Assembly: GCF_014873855.1 (NCBI RefSeq)
Contig: NZ_JADBEL010000009.1
Coordinates: 72,095-120,648 of the forward strand
Direction of reading: 5' to 3'
Length of the DNA stretch: 48,554 nucleotides
Origin: Sporosarcina limicola
GTDB taxonomy: Bacteria; Bacillota; Bacilli; Bacillales_A; Planococcaceae
Below, piece after piece: positions 8,390 through 18,104 of this stretch. Position numbers and translations under genes: made by a program. The notes under the pieces were generated by a model, which worked only from the letters and a program-made list of their open reading frames with translations, did no database searches and was not told the origin of the DNA. Every line of letters begins with the position of its first letter. The first letter of the stretch is position 1.

Positions 8390-11263
8390 TCATTGAACTA
8401 CTTTTTCTGCCTCTTTAATTATCATTTCCGTCCGTTTACGATCACGCTCGATAATCGGTTTCAAATAATGGCCGGTATAGGAATTCTCGAACTCTGCAAC
8501 CTTTTCAGGTGAACCTGTTGCAATAATCTGTCCTCCTTTATCGCCTCCTTCAGGACCTAGATCGATAATATGGTCCACAGTCTTGATAACGTCCAAGTTA
8601 TGCTCGATAACCAGCACCGTGTTCCCTGTATCGACAAGTCTTTGCAGGACGACAAGCAATTTCGCTATATCGTGGACATGAAGACCTGTTGTCGGTTCGT
8701 CAAGAATGTAAAACGATTTGCCGTACGACCGCTTATGCAATTCGGATGCAAGTTTTACCCGTTGTGCTTCACCACCAGACAAAGTTGTTGCCGGTTGTCC
8801 TAACTGGATGTAGCCTAATCCGACGTCTACAATCGTTTGGAGTTTCCGGCTGATTTTAGGAATGTTTTCAAAAAACATAAGACCATCCTCGACTGTCATC
8901 GCAAGGACATCCGCAATATTTTTCCCTTTGTAGGTTACTTCAAGTGTTTCCCGATTGTATCGTTTACCATGACATACTTCACAAGGTACATAGACATCCG
9001 GCAAAAAGTGCATTTCAATTTTAATAATTCCATCGCCACGACATGCCTCACATCGTCCACCTTTGACGTTGAAACTGAAACGGCCTTTTTTATAACCGCG
9101 CACTTTCGCTTCGTTCGTCGAAGCGTAAACATCACGGACATCATCGAACATGCCGGTATACGTCGCCGGATTCGATCTCGGTGTTCTACCGATTGGTGAT
9201 TGGTCAATTTCAATAACTTTTTCTAATTCTTCAAGTCCTGTCACCGTTTTATATTGGCCCGGTTTCTGCTTTGAACGGTTCAGTTTCTGGGCAAGTACTT
9301 TGTGTAACACGTCATTAATGAGTGTGCTTTTCCCTGATCCCGATACGCCTGTCACTGCAATAAATTGGCCAAGTGGGATATCCACGCTGATGTTTTTCAA
9401 GTTGTTTTCATTCGCACCTTTGATGGTAATTTTCCGTCCATCTGATTTACGTCGTTCCAAAGGTAGCGGTATGAACCTTTTACCGCTTAAATACTGGCCG
9501 GTTAATGAATTCGGATCATTCATCACTTTTTCAGGAGTTCCCGCGGAAACAATCTCTCCACCTGCAACACCTGCTCCTGGTCCGATATCGATTAAATAAT
9601 CAGCGGCCATCATCGTGTCCTCATCGTGTTCAACGACAATAAGCGTATTGCCAATATCACGCATGTTTTTCAACGTACGGATAAGACGGTCATTGTCTCG
9701 CTGATGCAGACCAATGGAAGGTTCATCGAGAATATATAGAACCCCCGTCAAACGCGAACCAATTTGCGTAGCTAGCCTGATCCGTTGTGCTTCTCCACCT
9801 GAAAGCGTGCCTGCTGCTCTCGATAACGATAAATAATCAAGTCCTACGTTTATGAGAAAACCAAGCCGTTCATCAATTTCACGCAAGATGAGCTTGGCTA
9901 TTTGGGTATCTTTTTCAGAAAGCACAAGGTTTTTGAAGAATTGATCCGCTTCCACAATCGATAATTCCGTCACCTTTCCGATATGAATGTCGTTTACTTT
10001 TACCGCAAGCGTTTCTTCTTTCAAGCGATAACCTGCACATGTCGGACAAGAGTGTTGCGCCATGTATTTCTCCATTTGTTCACGGATGTAATCTGAGGAA
10101 GTCTCTTTGTAGCGGCGTGCGACGTTGGCAATAACCCCTTCAAAGTAAATATTATTATCCCGCGTGCCTCCGAATTCATTCGTATATGTGAAACGAATTT
10201 TTTCCTCATTGGAACCATACAAAATCTTATTAAGTTCGTCATCTGGCAATTCACTTACCGGTGTATCCATAGAAATACCGAAATGATTGGCAACCGTTTT
10301 CAACAATTCCGGATAGTATTGTGAACTTGTGGGTTCCCAAGGAGCGATAGCATGCTCTTTGAGGGAGCGCGACGGATCCGGGATAATAAGTTCCAGATCG
10401 ACTTCGAGCTTCGTTCCAAGTCCATCACACTCTGAGCAAGCACCAAATGGGCTGTTGAATGAAAACATTCGCGGCTCCAATTCACCGATTGAAAATCCGC
10501 AGAGTGGGCATGCATGATGCTCGCTGAATAACATCTCTTCGCCATCCTGAACGTCAATCAAGACATTCCCTTCCGCTAGGCGAAGTGCTGATTCAAGAGA
10601 GTCGCTTAACCGCGGCGCAATATCTTCTTTCATGACAATTCGGTCGATAACCACTTCAATAGAATGTTTTTTGTTTTTGTTCAACTCGATATTGTCATCT
10701 AGGTCGATGATTTCACCATCTATACGGATACGGACATAGCCTTGTTTTTTTATATCTTCTATCAACTTCACATGCGTCCCTTTGCGACCAGAAACAATGG
10801 GCGCCAATACTTGGATACGCGACCGTTCTGGCAACTGCATTAGGCGATCAACCATTTGCTCGATTGTCTGAGATGAGATCTCTGTACCGTGAATCGGGCA
10901 AATCGGTTTGCCGATTCTCGCGTAAAGAAGTCGGAGATAATCGTATATTTCAGTAACAGTTCCAACTGTCGAACGTGGATTACGGCTTGTCGTTTTCTGA
11001 TCGATTGAAATCGCAGGCGATAACCCTTCGATCACATCCACGTCCGGTTTGTCCATCTGCCCTAAAAACTGCCGTGCATAGGAAGACAGTGATTCAACAT
11101 ATCTTCGTTGCCCTTCTGCGTAGATTGTGTCAAAAGCAAGGGAGGATTTTCCCGAACCTGATAAACCAGTCATAACAACTAATTTGTCACGTGGAATATT
11201 GACGTCAATATTTTTCAAATTATGAGCACGTGCCCCTTGTATAACAATTTCCTTATTTCTCAT
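8390..11263 (-). CDS. uvrA: Excinuclease ABC subunit A
   Basis: A 957-residue, full-length UvrA, the damage-recognition ATPase of nucleotide excision repair. It has two ABC modules: Walker [10 protein letters not shown] near residue 32 and GVSGSGKST near 640, each with an LSGGEAQR signature and a DEP Walker B. Zinc modules are visible at CPLCGF with CSEC (about 253-283) and at CEACRGDG with [10 protein letters not shown] (about 740-770). It lies 6 nt downstream of uvrB, so the pair is one operon. Confidence 0.98.
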   Translation of the reverse strand: MRNKEIVIQGARAHNLKNIDVNIPRDKLVVMTGLSGSGKSSLAFDTIYAEGQRRYVESLSSYARQFLGQMDKPDVDVIEGLSPAISIDQKTTSRNPRSTVGTVTEIYDYLRLLYARIGKPICPIHGTEISSQTIEQMVDRLMQLPERSRIQVLAPIVSGRKGTHVKLIEDIKKQGYVRIRIDGEIIDLDDNIELNKNKKHSIEVVIDRIVMKEDIAPRLSDSLESALRLAEGNVLIDVQDGEEMLFSEHHACPLCGFSIGELEPRMFSFNSPFGACSECDGLGTKLEVDLELIIPDPSRSLKEHAIAPWEPTSSQYYPELLKTVANHFGISMDTPVSELPDDELNKILYGSNEEKIRFTYTNEFGGTRDNNIYFEGVIANVARRYKETSSDYIREQMEKYMAQHSCPTCAGYRLKEETLAVKVNDIHIGKVTELSIVEADQFFKNLVLSEKDTQIAKLILREIDERLGFLINVGLDYLSLSRAAGTLSGGEAQRIRLATQIGSRLTGVLYILDEPSIGLHQRDNDRLIRTLKNMRDIGNTLIVVEHDEDTMMAADYLIDIGPGAGVAGGEIVSAGTPEKVMNDPNSLTGQYLSGKRFIPLPLERRKSDGRKITIKGANENNLKNISVDIPLGQFIAVTGVSGSGKSTLINDVLHKVLAQKLNRSKQKPGQYKTVTGLEELEKVIEIDQSPIGRTPRSNPATYTGMFDDVRDVYASTNEAKVRGYKKGRFSFNVKGGRCEACRGDGIIKIEMHFLPDVYVPCEVCHGKRYNRETLEVTYKGKNIADVLAMTVEDGLMFFENIPKISRKLQTIVDVGLGYIQLGQPATTLSGGEAQRVKLASELHKRSYGKSFYILDEPTTGLHVHDIAKLLVVLQRLVDTGNTVLVIEHNLDVIKTVDHIIDLGPEGGDKGGQIIATGSPEKVAEFENSYTGHYLKPIIERDRKRTEMIIKEAEKVVQ

Positions 11264-11269
11264 AAGTCC

Positions 11270-13252
11270 TCACCTTTCCACTTTCAATTCCAATATCGTA
11301 TCCCTAAGCTCTGCAGCACGTTCGAAATCAAGCGCTTTGGCAGCCTCTTTCATCTCTTTTTCGAGTGTTATGAGTAGGGTTGTTTTTTCGTCTTTCGTCA
11401 ACTTCTTACCTTGTGTTACTTTTTCTATATAGGATACCGTTTCATCCGCCACTTGTGTCGCACGGATGACATCACGGATTTCTTTTTTGATGGTCGTCGG
11501 TGTGATGCCATGTTTTTTATTGTAATCAAATTGAATATCGCGGCGCCGCTGTGTTTCATCAATCGCCTTCGTCATGGAGTCTGTCATACGGTCCGCATAC
11601 ATAATGACATGTCCATTGGAGTTACGTGCCGCCCTACCAATCGTCTGGATAAGCGCCCGTTCAGAACGAAGGAAACCTTCCTTATCCGCATCGAGAATCG
11701 TGACGAGTGAAACTTCAGGGATATCGATTCCTTCCCTTAGAAGGTTAATCCCTACAAGTACGTCATATATGCCCAGTCGTAATTCTCGAATGATTTCAAT
11801 TCGTTCAAGCGTCTTAATTTCAGAATGGAGGTATTGTACTTTAATACCGATTTCCTTCAAATAATCAGTTAAGTCTTCGGACATCTTTTTCGTCAAGGTC
11901 GTTATAAGAACTCGTTCATTCTTTTTTGTCCGTTCATTTATTTCATAAATCAAATCATCTATTTGTCCTTCAATTGGTCGAATATCAATTGTAGGGTCAA
12001 GAAGCCCTGTCGGACGGATAATCTGCTCAACCATTACAGGTGTATGCTCGATTTCATAAGGTCCCGGAGTTGCAGAAACGAAGATGGCTTCTTTCATATG
12101 ACCTTCGAATTCCGCAAACGTCAGCGGTCGGTTATCAAGTGCTGATGGCAGGCGGAAGCCATGTTCTACGAGAACACTTTTACGCGCCTGGTCCCCATTA
12201 TACATACCCCGTATTTGCGGAAGTGACACATGACTTTCATCGACAACAATAAGGAAGTCATCCGGAAAATAATCCAGCAATGTGTAGGGTATCGCCCCCG
12301 CCGGACGGAGCGTCAAGTGCCGAGAATAATTTTCTATTCCTGAACAAAAACCCATTTCCTTCATCATTTCAAGATCATATCGAGTTCGTTGCTCGAGACG
12401 TTGCGCTTCAAGCAACTTATCTTGTCCTCGCATTATTTTCAACTGTTCCTCCAGTTCGATTTCAATATTTTCAATCGCTTTCACCATCTTGTCTTCTCCT
12501 GTGACGAAGTGGGAAGCCGGGAAAATTGCGACATGATCACGTTCGCCTATGATTTCTCCTGTAAGCGAATCCACTTCCCGAATGCGATCGATTTCATCTC
12601 CGAAAAATTCGATACGTAGGCATCGTTCATCGCGGGACGCCGGTATCAGTTCAACGACATCTCCTCGGACTCGGAAAGTACCGCGGGTGAAGCTGATATC
12701 ATTGCGTTCATATTGTATATCTACAAATTTGCGAAGCAGTTCGTTCCGTCCAATTTCCATCCCTGTGCGGAGTGATACGACGTGGGCTCCATATTCCTCC
12801 GGTGAACCTAGGCCGTAGATGCAAGAAACGGAGGCCACAATCAAGACATCATTCCTTTCAAACAAAGAAGAGGTCGCCGAATGTCGTAGCTTATCTATTT
12901 CCTCATTGATGCTCGAGTCTTTCTCGATATACGTATCCGTTTGTGGCACATATGCTTCTGGTTGATAGTAATCGTAGAAACTGACAAAGTATTCGACCGC
13001 GTTATCCGGAAAAAATTCTTTGAACTCACTATATAATTGCCCCGCCAATGTCTTGTTATGAGCAATGACGAGTGTCGGTTTGTTTATTTTTTCTACTACG
13101 TTCGAAACGGTAAACGTTTTTCCAGTTCCCGTCGCACCTAGTAATGTCTGGTGTTTTTCTCCCCTGTCCAACCCTTCCAAAAGCTGAGCTATCGCAGAAG
13201 GTTGATCACCTTGTGGCGTGTAAGGGGCTTGCAAGTTAAATTTTTGGACCAT
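11270..13252 (-). CDS. uvrB: Excinuclease ABC subunit B
   Basis: A 660-residue UvrB, the helicase-like subunit that verifies damage and loads UvrC. Visible are Walker A GATGTGKT (about residues 38-45), the DNA-threading beta-hairpin region [18 protein letters not shown], the VVDESH DEAH-like box near 335, helicase motif [11 protein letters not shown] near 540, and the C-terminal UVR domain ([20 protein letters not shown]). The ATG at 13252 follows GGGAGGGA and gives the family length; five extra upstream residues are unlikely. First gene of uvrBA, with a LexA-type box upstream. Confidence 0.98.
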   Translation of the reverse strand: MVQKFNLQAPYTPQGDQPSAIAQLLEGLDRGEKHQTLLGATGTGKTFTVSNVVEKINKPTLVIAHNKTLAGQLYSEFKEFFPDNAVEYFVSFYDYYQPEAYVPQTDTYIEKDSSINEEIDKLRHSATSSLFERNDVLIVASVSCIYGLGSPEEYGAHVVSLRTGMEIGRNELLRKFVDIQYERNDISFTRGTFRVRGDVVELIPASRDERCLRIEFFGDEIDRIREVDSLTGEIIGERDHVAIFPASHFVTGEDKMVKAIENIEIELEEQLKIMRGQDKLLEAQRLEQRTRYDLEMMKEMGFCSGIENYSRHLTLRPAGAIPYTLLDYFPDDFLIVVDESHVSLPQIRGMYNGDQARKSVLVEHGFRLPSALDNRPLTFAEFEGHMKEAIFVSATPGPYEIEHTPVMVEQIIRPTGLLDPTIDIRPIEGQIDDLIYEINERTKKNERVLITTLTKKMSEDLTDYLKEIGIKVQYLHSEIKTLERIEIIRELRLGIYDVLVGINLLREGIDIPEVSLVTILDADKEGFLRSERALIQTIGRAARNSNGHVIMYADRMTDSMTKAIDETQRRRDIQFDYNKKHGITPTTIKKEIRDVIRATQVADETVSYIEKVTQGKKLTKDEKTTLLITLEKEMKEAAKALDFERAAELRDTILELKVER

Positions 13253-13318
13253 TGGAGTCCCTCCCAAAAGTAGTTGCTTTTATTTTATCACATTCCTTTA
13301 ATTTTAACGAGCGAAAAG

Positions 13319-13332
13319 CGAACAAATGTTTT
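13319..13332. promoter_or_regulatory. LexA/DinR SOS box for uvrBA
   Basis: CGAACAAATGTTTT matches the Bacillus LexA/DinR consensus CGAACRNRYGTTYC at all positions but the last. It lies 67 nt upstream of the uvrB start, where the operon promoter is expected, and uvrBA is an SOS operon in B. subtilis. Confidence 0.75.
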
Positions 13333-13344
13333 TTGGGGGATTAA

Positions 13345-13383
13345 ACAAAAAAAGACGTCACATATATACCAACATGTGACGTC
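13345..13383 (-). terminator. Rho-independent terminator of the IDEAL-domain gene
   Basis: On the minus strand GACGTCACAT pairs with ATGTGACGTC (10 bp) and is followed by a run of seven T. It starts 10 nt after the stop codon. Confidence 0.88.
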
Positions 13384-13393
13384 CTTTCCTATT

Positions 13394-13630
13394 TCAATCG
13401 TTTTCCTCAAGTTTTAAAAGTCTTTCCGAATACAGAAGAAATACTCGTTCATCTCGACAGTCAAGTGCAAAATCGATTAACCCCATAAGCCTTTCTTTCG
13501 TCTGCTCATGGTGAATATGTTTCAAAAACAGGTCCATGTATATTTCATTCAGCAACTTTTCCGCTTGGAGCGATGAACTATTTTTCCCAACGGCTTTCAA
13601 AAATTCAGCATATGAATAATTGTTCTCCAT
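13394..13630 (-). CDS. IDEAL-domain protein
   Basis: A 78-residue acidic/helical cytoplasmic protein. The C-terminal segment GLIDFALDCRDERVFLLYSERL matches the IDEAL domain (I-D-x-A-L-D pattern followed by D-x-x-x-F), found at the C-terminus of Bacillales proteins such as YpiB. The function of single-domain members is not established. The ATG at 13630 follows GGGGTG by 6 nt. It has its own terminator and lies at the junction between a uvrBA-type and an ecs/yha-type neighbourhood. Confidence 0.75.
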   Translation of the reverse strand: MENNYSYAEFLKAVGKNSSSLQAEKLLNEIYMDLFLKHIHHEQTKERLMGLIDFALDCRDERVFLLYSERLLKLEEND

Positions 13631-13728
13631 CTCGCTCACCCCTGATGCCTTTTATTTAGTATATCTAATTTCAAGGTCAAGTTGCAAGGTTTTTTAGAAT
13701 ATTTCATGTTTTAGTGTAACTTGTTTAA

Positions 13729-14937
13729 CTATATTTCTTCTTTTTCCCGCGTTAATCGAATTGTAGCTTCTGAAACAATCACTATAACAGCCCCTATCAG
13801 CAAAGGGGTTATCGACAATCCAAAGACGAAAAATGAAGCTATTATAACAACTACTGCTTGAATCCATTGAACTGTCCGCACAATTTTCTGAATTGCCACA
13901 GGGCGGGTATCCTCTTTTTCAGGAAATAACATGTCCATCCGGAATTCATCCCCGGCCCGCAACACATGAATGAGTTGCACTGCGGATGCAAATGCAAGCG
14001 CTCCCGCGAAAATGAATATCACAATCGGAAACGGGATGAATACCGCTCCAAGTGCCGATAGGATAGTGAGCCGCACCCACAAACTGAAAATATCATCCGT
14101 CCGTATGAATGTCCGTTTGACAAGATAAGATTGTGCAACTGGTTTCCCAAAATTCGACTGACCCGTTAAGAAGCCAAGCCAGCCTCTCCTGCTCACCGAC
14201 CCTTTCAAATGCGGAACATCCGTGAAGTAGTTAGCAAATCTGTAAAAACGCATCATCCGATTTTGTTCTAGCCTTATGAAATGATCATATGGAAACGGTT
14301 TGTTGCTTTTTTTCTTCCCACAAAACATAGTATATAATCCGATGGAAAAACCAGCAATTATCAACAACAGCATGATTCCTTTGAGTCCCGCATAAATAAG
14401 CAAACCCGCTAGAATGAAACGAGTCATCCGATCAAGCCAAACCATCTCCCCATTTCCTGCATGCCGGAAAGCGTATTCCGATTTGACAAATACCCATTTC
14501 ATAAGAAACAGGAGAAGCGCAATCCAAATGTATGTCTGTTTATCACCAGTTCCCGTAGCGGCCAGTACTGGCAACGTTACTATATAGAGGATAAACGGCA
14601 ACGGAAGCTGTGAAAAAAGAGTCCAACGCAATGACCGTTGCAAATAACTCCCAAACTTCACTTCAAGTGGTAGAAAATAGACCGCATCCGCAGGCTTCAA
14701 CAACGTTACGGGAGGTGAATAAACAAGTATCGCCGCAATCAGAACAGCCGTAAGTAGCGCAGCTGGAAAATTCGCTGGCACTTCTTTCAACCATTCACTA
14801 TATGCATAGCCGCCCGCCCCGATTGTGAAGACAAAGACTATTGCCAAGTGGCCTGTAAATACATACTTCATATATTTTTGGAGTTCGGTCATATAATGAA
14901 TAAACCGTGCCCCCCATATTTCACGTAAATGGTTCAT
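13729..14937 (-). CDS. ecsB: ABC transporter permease EcsB
   Basis: About 402 residues with roughly eight to ten hydrophobic segments grouped at residues 30-190 and 290-400. Together with EcsA it forms an ABC exporter that in B. subtilis affects processing of secreted proteins, competence and regulated intramembrane proteolysis. The start overlaps the ecsA 3' end by 17 nt. ATG at 14937 is preferred to the one two codons upstream because of its spacing from AGAGG. No ecsC follows. Confidence 0.92.
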   Translation of the reverse strand: MNHLREIWGARFIHYMTELQKYMKYVFTGHLAIVFVFTIGAGGYAYSEWLKEVPANFPAALLTAVLIAAILVYSPPVTLLKPADAVYFLPLEVKFGSYLQRSLRWTLFSQLPLPFILYIVTLPVLAATGTGDKQTYIWIALLLFLMKWVFVKSEYAFRHAGNGEMVWLDRMTRFILAGLLIYAGLKGIMLLLIIAGFSIGLYTMFCGKKKSNKPFPYDHFIRLEQNRMMRFYRFANYFTDVPHLKGSVSRRGWLGFLTGQSNFGKPVAQSYLVKRTFIRTDDIFSLWVRLTILSALGAVFIPFPIVIFIFAGALAFASAVQLIHVLRAGDEFRMDMLFPEKEDTRPVAIQKIVRTVQWIQAVVVIIASFFVFGLSITPLLIGAVIVIVSEATIRLTREKEEI

Positions 14938-15670
14938 AATCATTATCCTCTGTCATCGCGATATACAAATCGTCCAGTGACGCATCTGGACGTCCGAACG
15001 CCTTGCGCAAATCGTCCATCGTTCCTTCAGCTCGCACACGACCATCATGTAGCAAGATGATTCTGTCGCAATGTTTCTCCGCAGTTGATAAGACGTGTGT
15101 CGACATAAGAATTGATGCTCCGCTCTCTTTCCTCTCAGTCATCTGTTCCAGAAGCGATCTAATGCCGATGGGGTCGAGTCCAACGAACGGTTCATCAATA
15201 ATGTATAAAGAAGGATTGACGAGAAACGCACACATAATCATCACTTTTTGACGCATTCCTTTTGAAAAATGGGCCGGGAACCATTTCAACCTTTTTTCCA
15301 TGCGGAATTCCTTCAATAACTCATCGGAACGTGCTTCAAATACGTCCTTGTCAAGTCCGTATGCCATCGCGGTCAACTCGAGATGTTCTTTAAGCGTCAA
15401 CTCTTCATATAGAATCGGCGTTTCAGGAATATATGTGAATGCCTGTCTATATTTTTCCGGATCTTCACTAAATGTCACATCGTTCACACGGATTTCACCG
15501 CGTTGAGGATTCATAAGTCCGATAATATGTTTGATTGTCGTACTTTTACCCGCCCCGTTTAGGCCGATTAGACCAACTAACTCACCATGTCCGATTTCAA
15601 AGGATAAGTCATGTAGAACGGGTTTACGTGTATAACCGCCTGTTACATCTTTTAATTCGAGAATTGCCAT
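14921..15670 (-). CDS. ecsA: ABC transporter ATP-binding protein EcsA
   Basis: A 249-residue ATPase (B. subtilis EcsA is 247). Walker A GLNGAGKST lies at about residues 35-43, the signature is a modified FSKGMRQKV, Walker B is LYIIDEPFVGLD, and the H-loop is STHVLSTAEKH. The N-terminus LKDVTGGYTRKPVLHDLSF is diagnostic of EcsA. The ATG at 15670 has GGGGGA 5 nt upstream and is preferred to longer starts. Divergent from hit, as in B. subtilis. Confidence 0.95.
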   Translation of the reverse strand: MAILELKDVTGGYTRKPVLHDLSFEIGHGELVGLIGLNGAGKSTTIKHIIGLMNPQRGEIRVNDVTFSEDPEKYRQAFTYIPETPILYEELTLKEHLELTAMAYGLDKDVFEARSDELLKEFRMEKRLKWFPAHFSKGMRQKVMIMCAFLVNPSLYIIDEPFVGLDPIGIRSLLEQMTERKESGASILMSTHVLSTAEKHCDRIILLHDGRVRAEGTMDDLRKAFGRPDASLDDLYIAMTEDNDYEPFT

Positions 15671-15755
15671 GTTCATCCCCCATTCTTCTTTCCAGTTTAT
15701 CAAAATACGTTACAAAATGCTTTGTTCAGAACATATCCCTCACTTAAAAATATGC

Positions 15756-15761
15756 TACACT
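15756..15761 (+). promoter_or_regulatory. Extended -10 promoter element of hit
   Basis: TGCTACACT is a TGn-extended -10 element 28 nt upstream of the hit start, in the ecsA-hit divergent gap. No good -35 is visible. Confidence 0.45.
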
Positions 15762-15789
15762 TATCTCAATCATGAAAGGGAGTGTCGAA

Positions 15790-16215
15790 ATGACAGAATG
15801 TATTTTTTGTAAAATCATTGATGGTAGTATTCCTAGCGCGAAAATCTATGAAGATGAAAATGTCTATGCCTTTATAAATATTATGCCTGTTACAAAAGGC
15901 CATCTTCTCCTCGTTCCGAAAAAACACGTCGAAAATGTGTATGATTTTTCCGAAAAGGAAGCATCGCAACTATTTGCAGTAGCACCCAAAATCGCAAACG
16001 CACTCAAAGATAAATTCAAACCTGTTGGGATGAATTTATTGCAAAACAACGGTGTTGCTGCGGATCAAAGCGTCTTTCATTTCCACTTACACTTCATCCC
16101 ACGCTATGACGAAACAGATGGATTCCAACTATCATGGATTACAAAGGAAGCGGAATATAACACCGAAGATCTACAACAAATTGCAGCAGCTATTCGAGAG
16201 GAAATCGGAGAATAA
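15790..16215 (+). CDS. hit: HIT-family nucleotide-binding protein Hit
   Basis: A 141-residue histidine triad protein. The HIT motif HFHLHFIPR near residues 97-105 carries the three catalytic/binding histidines. The N-terminal CIFCK pair (Cys4 and Cys7) is the zinc site usual in Bacillus Hit. The family hydrolyses nucleoside phosphoramidates or dinucleotides; the physiological substrate is unknown. The ATG at 15790 follows AAAGGGAG with a 7-nt spacer, so the six-residue longer reading is rejected. Confidence 0.95.
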   Translation: MTECIFCKIIDGSIPSAKIYEDENVYAFINIMPVTKGHLLLVPKKHVENVYDFSEKEASQLFAVAPKIANALKDKFKPVGMNLLQNNGVAADQSVFHFHLHFIPRYDETDGFQLSWITKEAEYNTEDLQQIAAAIREEIGE

Positions 16216-16275
16216 AATACCTCCCACTTATGAACCAAATACTATTATTTCAATAACACATTAACAATACAAGCG

Positions 16276-16305
16276 CTTTCCATCTTTTTCGGAAAGTATT
16301 TTTTT
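16276..16305 (+). terminator. Terminator of hit
   Basis: CTTTCC (16276-16281) pairs with GGAAAG (16291-16296), followed by TATTTTTTT, 60 nt after the hit stop. Confidence 0.65.
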
Positions 16306-16412
16306 ACTATTTAGCCGTTTGTATTTTTCTTTTGTTGCTCATACCGTCATTGCATGTTTTAATAAAATTATATAAAGGAATACTATTTGTAATGAAAGGA
16401 GTGCATAAATCA

Positions 16413-16769
16413 ATGAGAATATCCACATTTTTCCTTGGTCTTGTGACAGGGTCAGTTGCAGCCGCAGTTACAGTAATCTATTCGACTCCCCAATCGGGAA
16501 GTGAACTCCGGTCATCCGTTAAGAGTGCCTCAACAGATATGAAAGGGAAATTCGGAGAGGTTAAAGTGAAAATTGCTGAATTGAAAGAATCTATTACCCA
16601 TATGACGAAGGAAGCCAAGGAAAATGTTCCAATCGCAGTCGAAGGTATCAAAGATTCAATTCAACATTGGCAACAATCTACTGAGCCTATCAAAGAACGG
16701 ATGGAAAAAGAAATTGCTGCAATCCAAACGGCTCTTGAGAAGCTAGAAAAGTCAATCGAAGTACGATAA
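16413..16769 (+). CDS. yhaH: YtxH-domain protein YhaH
   Basis: About 118 residues. An N-terminal hydrophobic segment (FFLGLVTGSVAAAVTVIYST) is followed by PQSGSELRSSVKS, the YtxH/Gas vesicle-like signature, and then a long charged amphipathic helix likely to be coiled coil (residues 35-118). Expected to be anchored in the membrane with a cytoplasmic helical tail; function unknown beyond general-stress association of the family. ATG at 16413 with AAAGGAG 11 nt upstream. The hit-yhaH-scoC-prsA order matches B. subtilis. Confidence 0.85.
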   Translation: MRISTFFLGLVTGSVAAAVTVIYSTPQSGSELRSSVKSASTDMKGKFGEVKVKIAELKESITHMTKEAKENVPIAVEGIKDSIQHWQQSTEPIKERMEKEIAAIQTALEKLEKSIEVR

Positions 16770-16776
16770 AGTTAAT

Positions 16777-16952
16777 CTTCAATCAGTGGGGGTTCTTCAT
16801 CCCCCATTGATTGTTAGTTTAGCCATTCGGGATTTAAAGCGGAATCGAACTATATTCCGCAAGCTCTTCGGGCAGTTGATCCCCCACTTATTCTTCTTGT
16901 TTCCTCAAAGAATTGAAGTGGGGGGTCTTACTGCCCGTTAATGCGGGATAAA
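16777..16952 (+). repeat. Palindromic element, copy A (3' of yhaH)
   Basis: Non-coding. It holds a hairpin at 16781-16812 (aatcagtggggg against cccccattgatt), a 7-bp stem GCGGAAT/ATTCCGC (16839-16845 with 16854-16860), and a long two-part stem: CGGGCAGT (16869-16876) with ACTGCCCG (16930-16937), and TCCCCCACTT (16880-16889) with AAGTGGGGGG (16916-16925). It ends in TTACTGCCCGTTAATGCGGG and then GATAAA, the same end as copy B (17187-17215) and, with changes, copy C (30224-30249, inverted). Confidence 0.8.
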
Positions 16953-16960
16953 AAATGGTG

Positions 16961-16995
16961 AAAAGGTTATCCTCTCCAAACTGGATAACCTTTTT
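16961..16995 (+). terminator. Terminator downstream of yhaH
   Basis: AAAAGGTTATCC pairs with GGATAACCTTTTT across a 9-nt loop. It follows palindromic element copy A and precedes the scoC promoter. Confidence 0.88.
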
Positions 16996-17053
16996 CATTT
17001 ACCAATAAAAAGTTTTTTTGCAATTCTTACTTTTCTCCTCTTTGTTTTCCTGC

Positions 17054-17059
17054 TATAAT
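17054..17059 (+). promoter_or_regulatory. Extended -10 promoter of scoC
   Basis: TGCTATAAT is a perfect TGn-extended -10 element. Transcription should start near 17067, giving an untranslated leader of about 180 nt that consists almost wholly of palindromic element copy B. The -35 region is weak. Confidence 0.6.
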
Positions 17060-17069
17060 AAAGTGAACC

Positions 17070-17215
17070 TTCAAATCGTGGGGGTTTTTCGACGCACAGG
17101 ACGTGCTGGTGCAGACATTGCGACAGGACGTCGCAATATTCCCCCCACTTACGTTTCTTCGGGTATCATTAAACCTTGAAGTGGGGAACTTACTGCCCGT
17201 TAATGCGGGATAAAA
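17070..17215. ncRNA. Structured leader element of scoC (copy B), possibly a Bacillaceae-1-like RNA on the minus strand
   Basis: Two perfect small hairpins share the same 5-nt loop: GCAC-aggac-GTGC (17094-17106) and ATTGCGAC-aggac-GTCGCAAT (17117-17137). On the minus strand both loops read GTCCT, which fits the RUCCU terminal loops I recall for the Bacillaceae-1 RNA motif. An outer stem joins GTGGGGG (17078-17084) with CCCCCCAC (17141-17148). The same CCCCCCACTT can instead pair with GAAGTGGGG (17178-17186). The element ends with CCCG/CGGG (17196-17209) and GATAAA. The strand of function is uncertain. Confidence 0.55.
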
Positions 17216-17248
17216 GAAGTCTAGCAGAATTGAAAGTGGGTGTTTCCA

Positions 17249-17857
17249 ATGTCAGAACAAAAGATTTCTCTAAAAGATGCAATGATTTTCAGCCAACGCG
17301 TTGCGCAAATGTCAAAAGCACTATGGAAAGCTGTAGAAAAGGATTGGCAACAATGGATTAAACCTTATAACTTGAATATTAATGAGCATCATATTTTATG
17401 GATCTCTTACCATCTTCAAGATGCAACAATTTCTGACATTGCTAAATTTGGGGTTATGCATGTATCGACGGCATTTAATTTTTCAAAAAAACTAGAGGAA
17501 CGGGGCTATTTAAAGTTTTATAAAAAAGAGGACGACCGGCGTAATACATACGTTGCTGTAACAGACGAAGGCAAGAATCTATTACTTATAATGAACCAAG
17601 GCTATCATAATTCAACGCATGAAGTTCTAGAAGGCTCATTCCCGATTAGGGATCTTTATGGGAAATTTCCAGAGTTCCTTGAAGTCATGTCGGTCATCCG
17701 TAATATTTACGGAGAAGATTTCATGGAAATTTTCGAACGCGGATTCGATAGCATTAAAGATTCATTTGACGCGCCCAGTGATCAACTAATTGCCGTAAAT
17801 CCAAGTGAAATTAATGAAGTACCTGAAAATCTCTCACCTACTGCAGAAGAAAAATAA
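17249..17857 (+). CDS. scoC: MarR-family transition-state regulator ScoC (Hpr)
   Basis: A 202-residue MarR-type winged-helix repressor (B. subtilis ScoC is 203). The N-terminal motif [20 protein letters not shown] and the wHTH region ([28 protein letters not shown], with wing [15 protein letters not shown]) are diagnostic. In B. subtilis it represses extracellular protease, peptide-transport and sporulation genes. The ATG at 17249 has AAGTGGGTG 6 nt upstream. The long structured leader is unusual. Its neighbours prsA and ecs also concern secretion. Confidence 0.94.
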   Translation: MSEQKISLKDAMIFSQRVAQMSKALWKAVEKDWQQWIKPYNLNINEHHILWISYHLQDATISDIAKFGVMHVSTAFNFSKKLEERGYLKFYKKEDDRRNTYVAVTDEGKNLLLIMNQGYHNSTHEVLEGSFPIRDLYGKFPEFLEVMSVIRNIYGEDFMEIFERGFDSIKDSFDAPSDQLIAVNPSEINEVPENLSPTAEEK

Positions 17858-17917
17858 TTTCTTTTCACACAGACTTCTGCTATGATTACTTTGTTAAGTC
17901 GAAGAGGAGGAATGGAC

Positions 17918-18103
17918 TTGATCCTTATCATTACAGTTCTGTTCTCATTATTCTATTTGTTCCAAATCAATAAAATGACCTATGCGCTATGTGAATCTCG
18001 GGAAATACCCGAAGAGAAGCAGCCTAAAATATACAGGACGGTAAACGTACTCGTTACAATTCTTATTTTATCATTTTACGTCGAAATCCTGTTAAAGGCA
18101 TAA
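17918..18103 (+). CDS. Small two-helix membrane protein
   Basis: A 61-residue protein not assigned to a family. It has two predicted membrane segments (LILIITVLFSLFYLFQ and VNVLVTILILSFYVEILL) joined by a charged loop (CESREIPEEKQPKIYRT). The TTG at 17918 lies 7 nt after AGGAGG; the ATG at 17912 is only one base from the Shine-Dalgarno and is a poorer start. It sits where yhaI is found in B. subtilis but does not resemble it. A strong terminator follows directly, so it is probably read with scoC. Confidence 0.65.
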   Translation: MILIITVLFSLFYLFQINKMTYALCESREIPEEKQPKIYRTVNVLVTILILSFYVEILLKA

Positions 18104-18104
18104 G

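Noticed and set aside
9150..9599. 149-residue plus-strand ORF inside uvrA
   Set aside because: Antisense shadow of the conserved uvrA coding sequence with no ribosome binding site.
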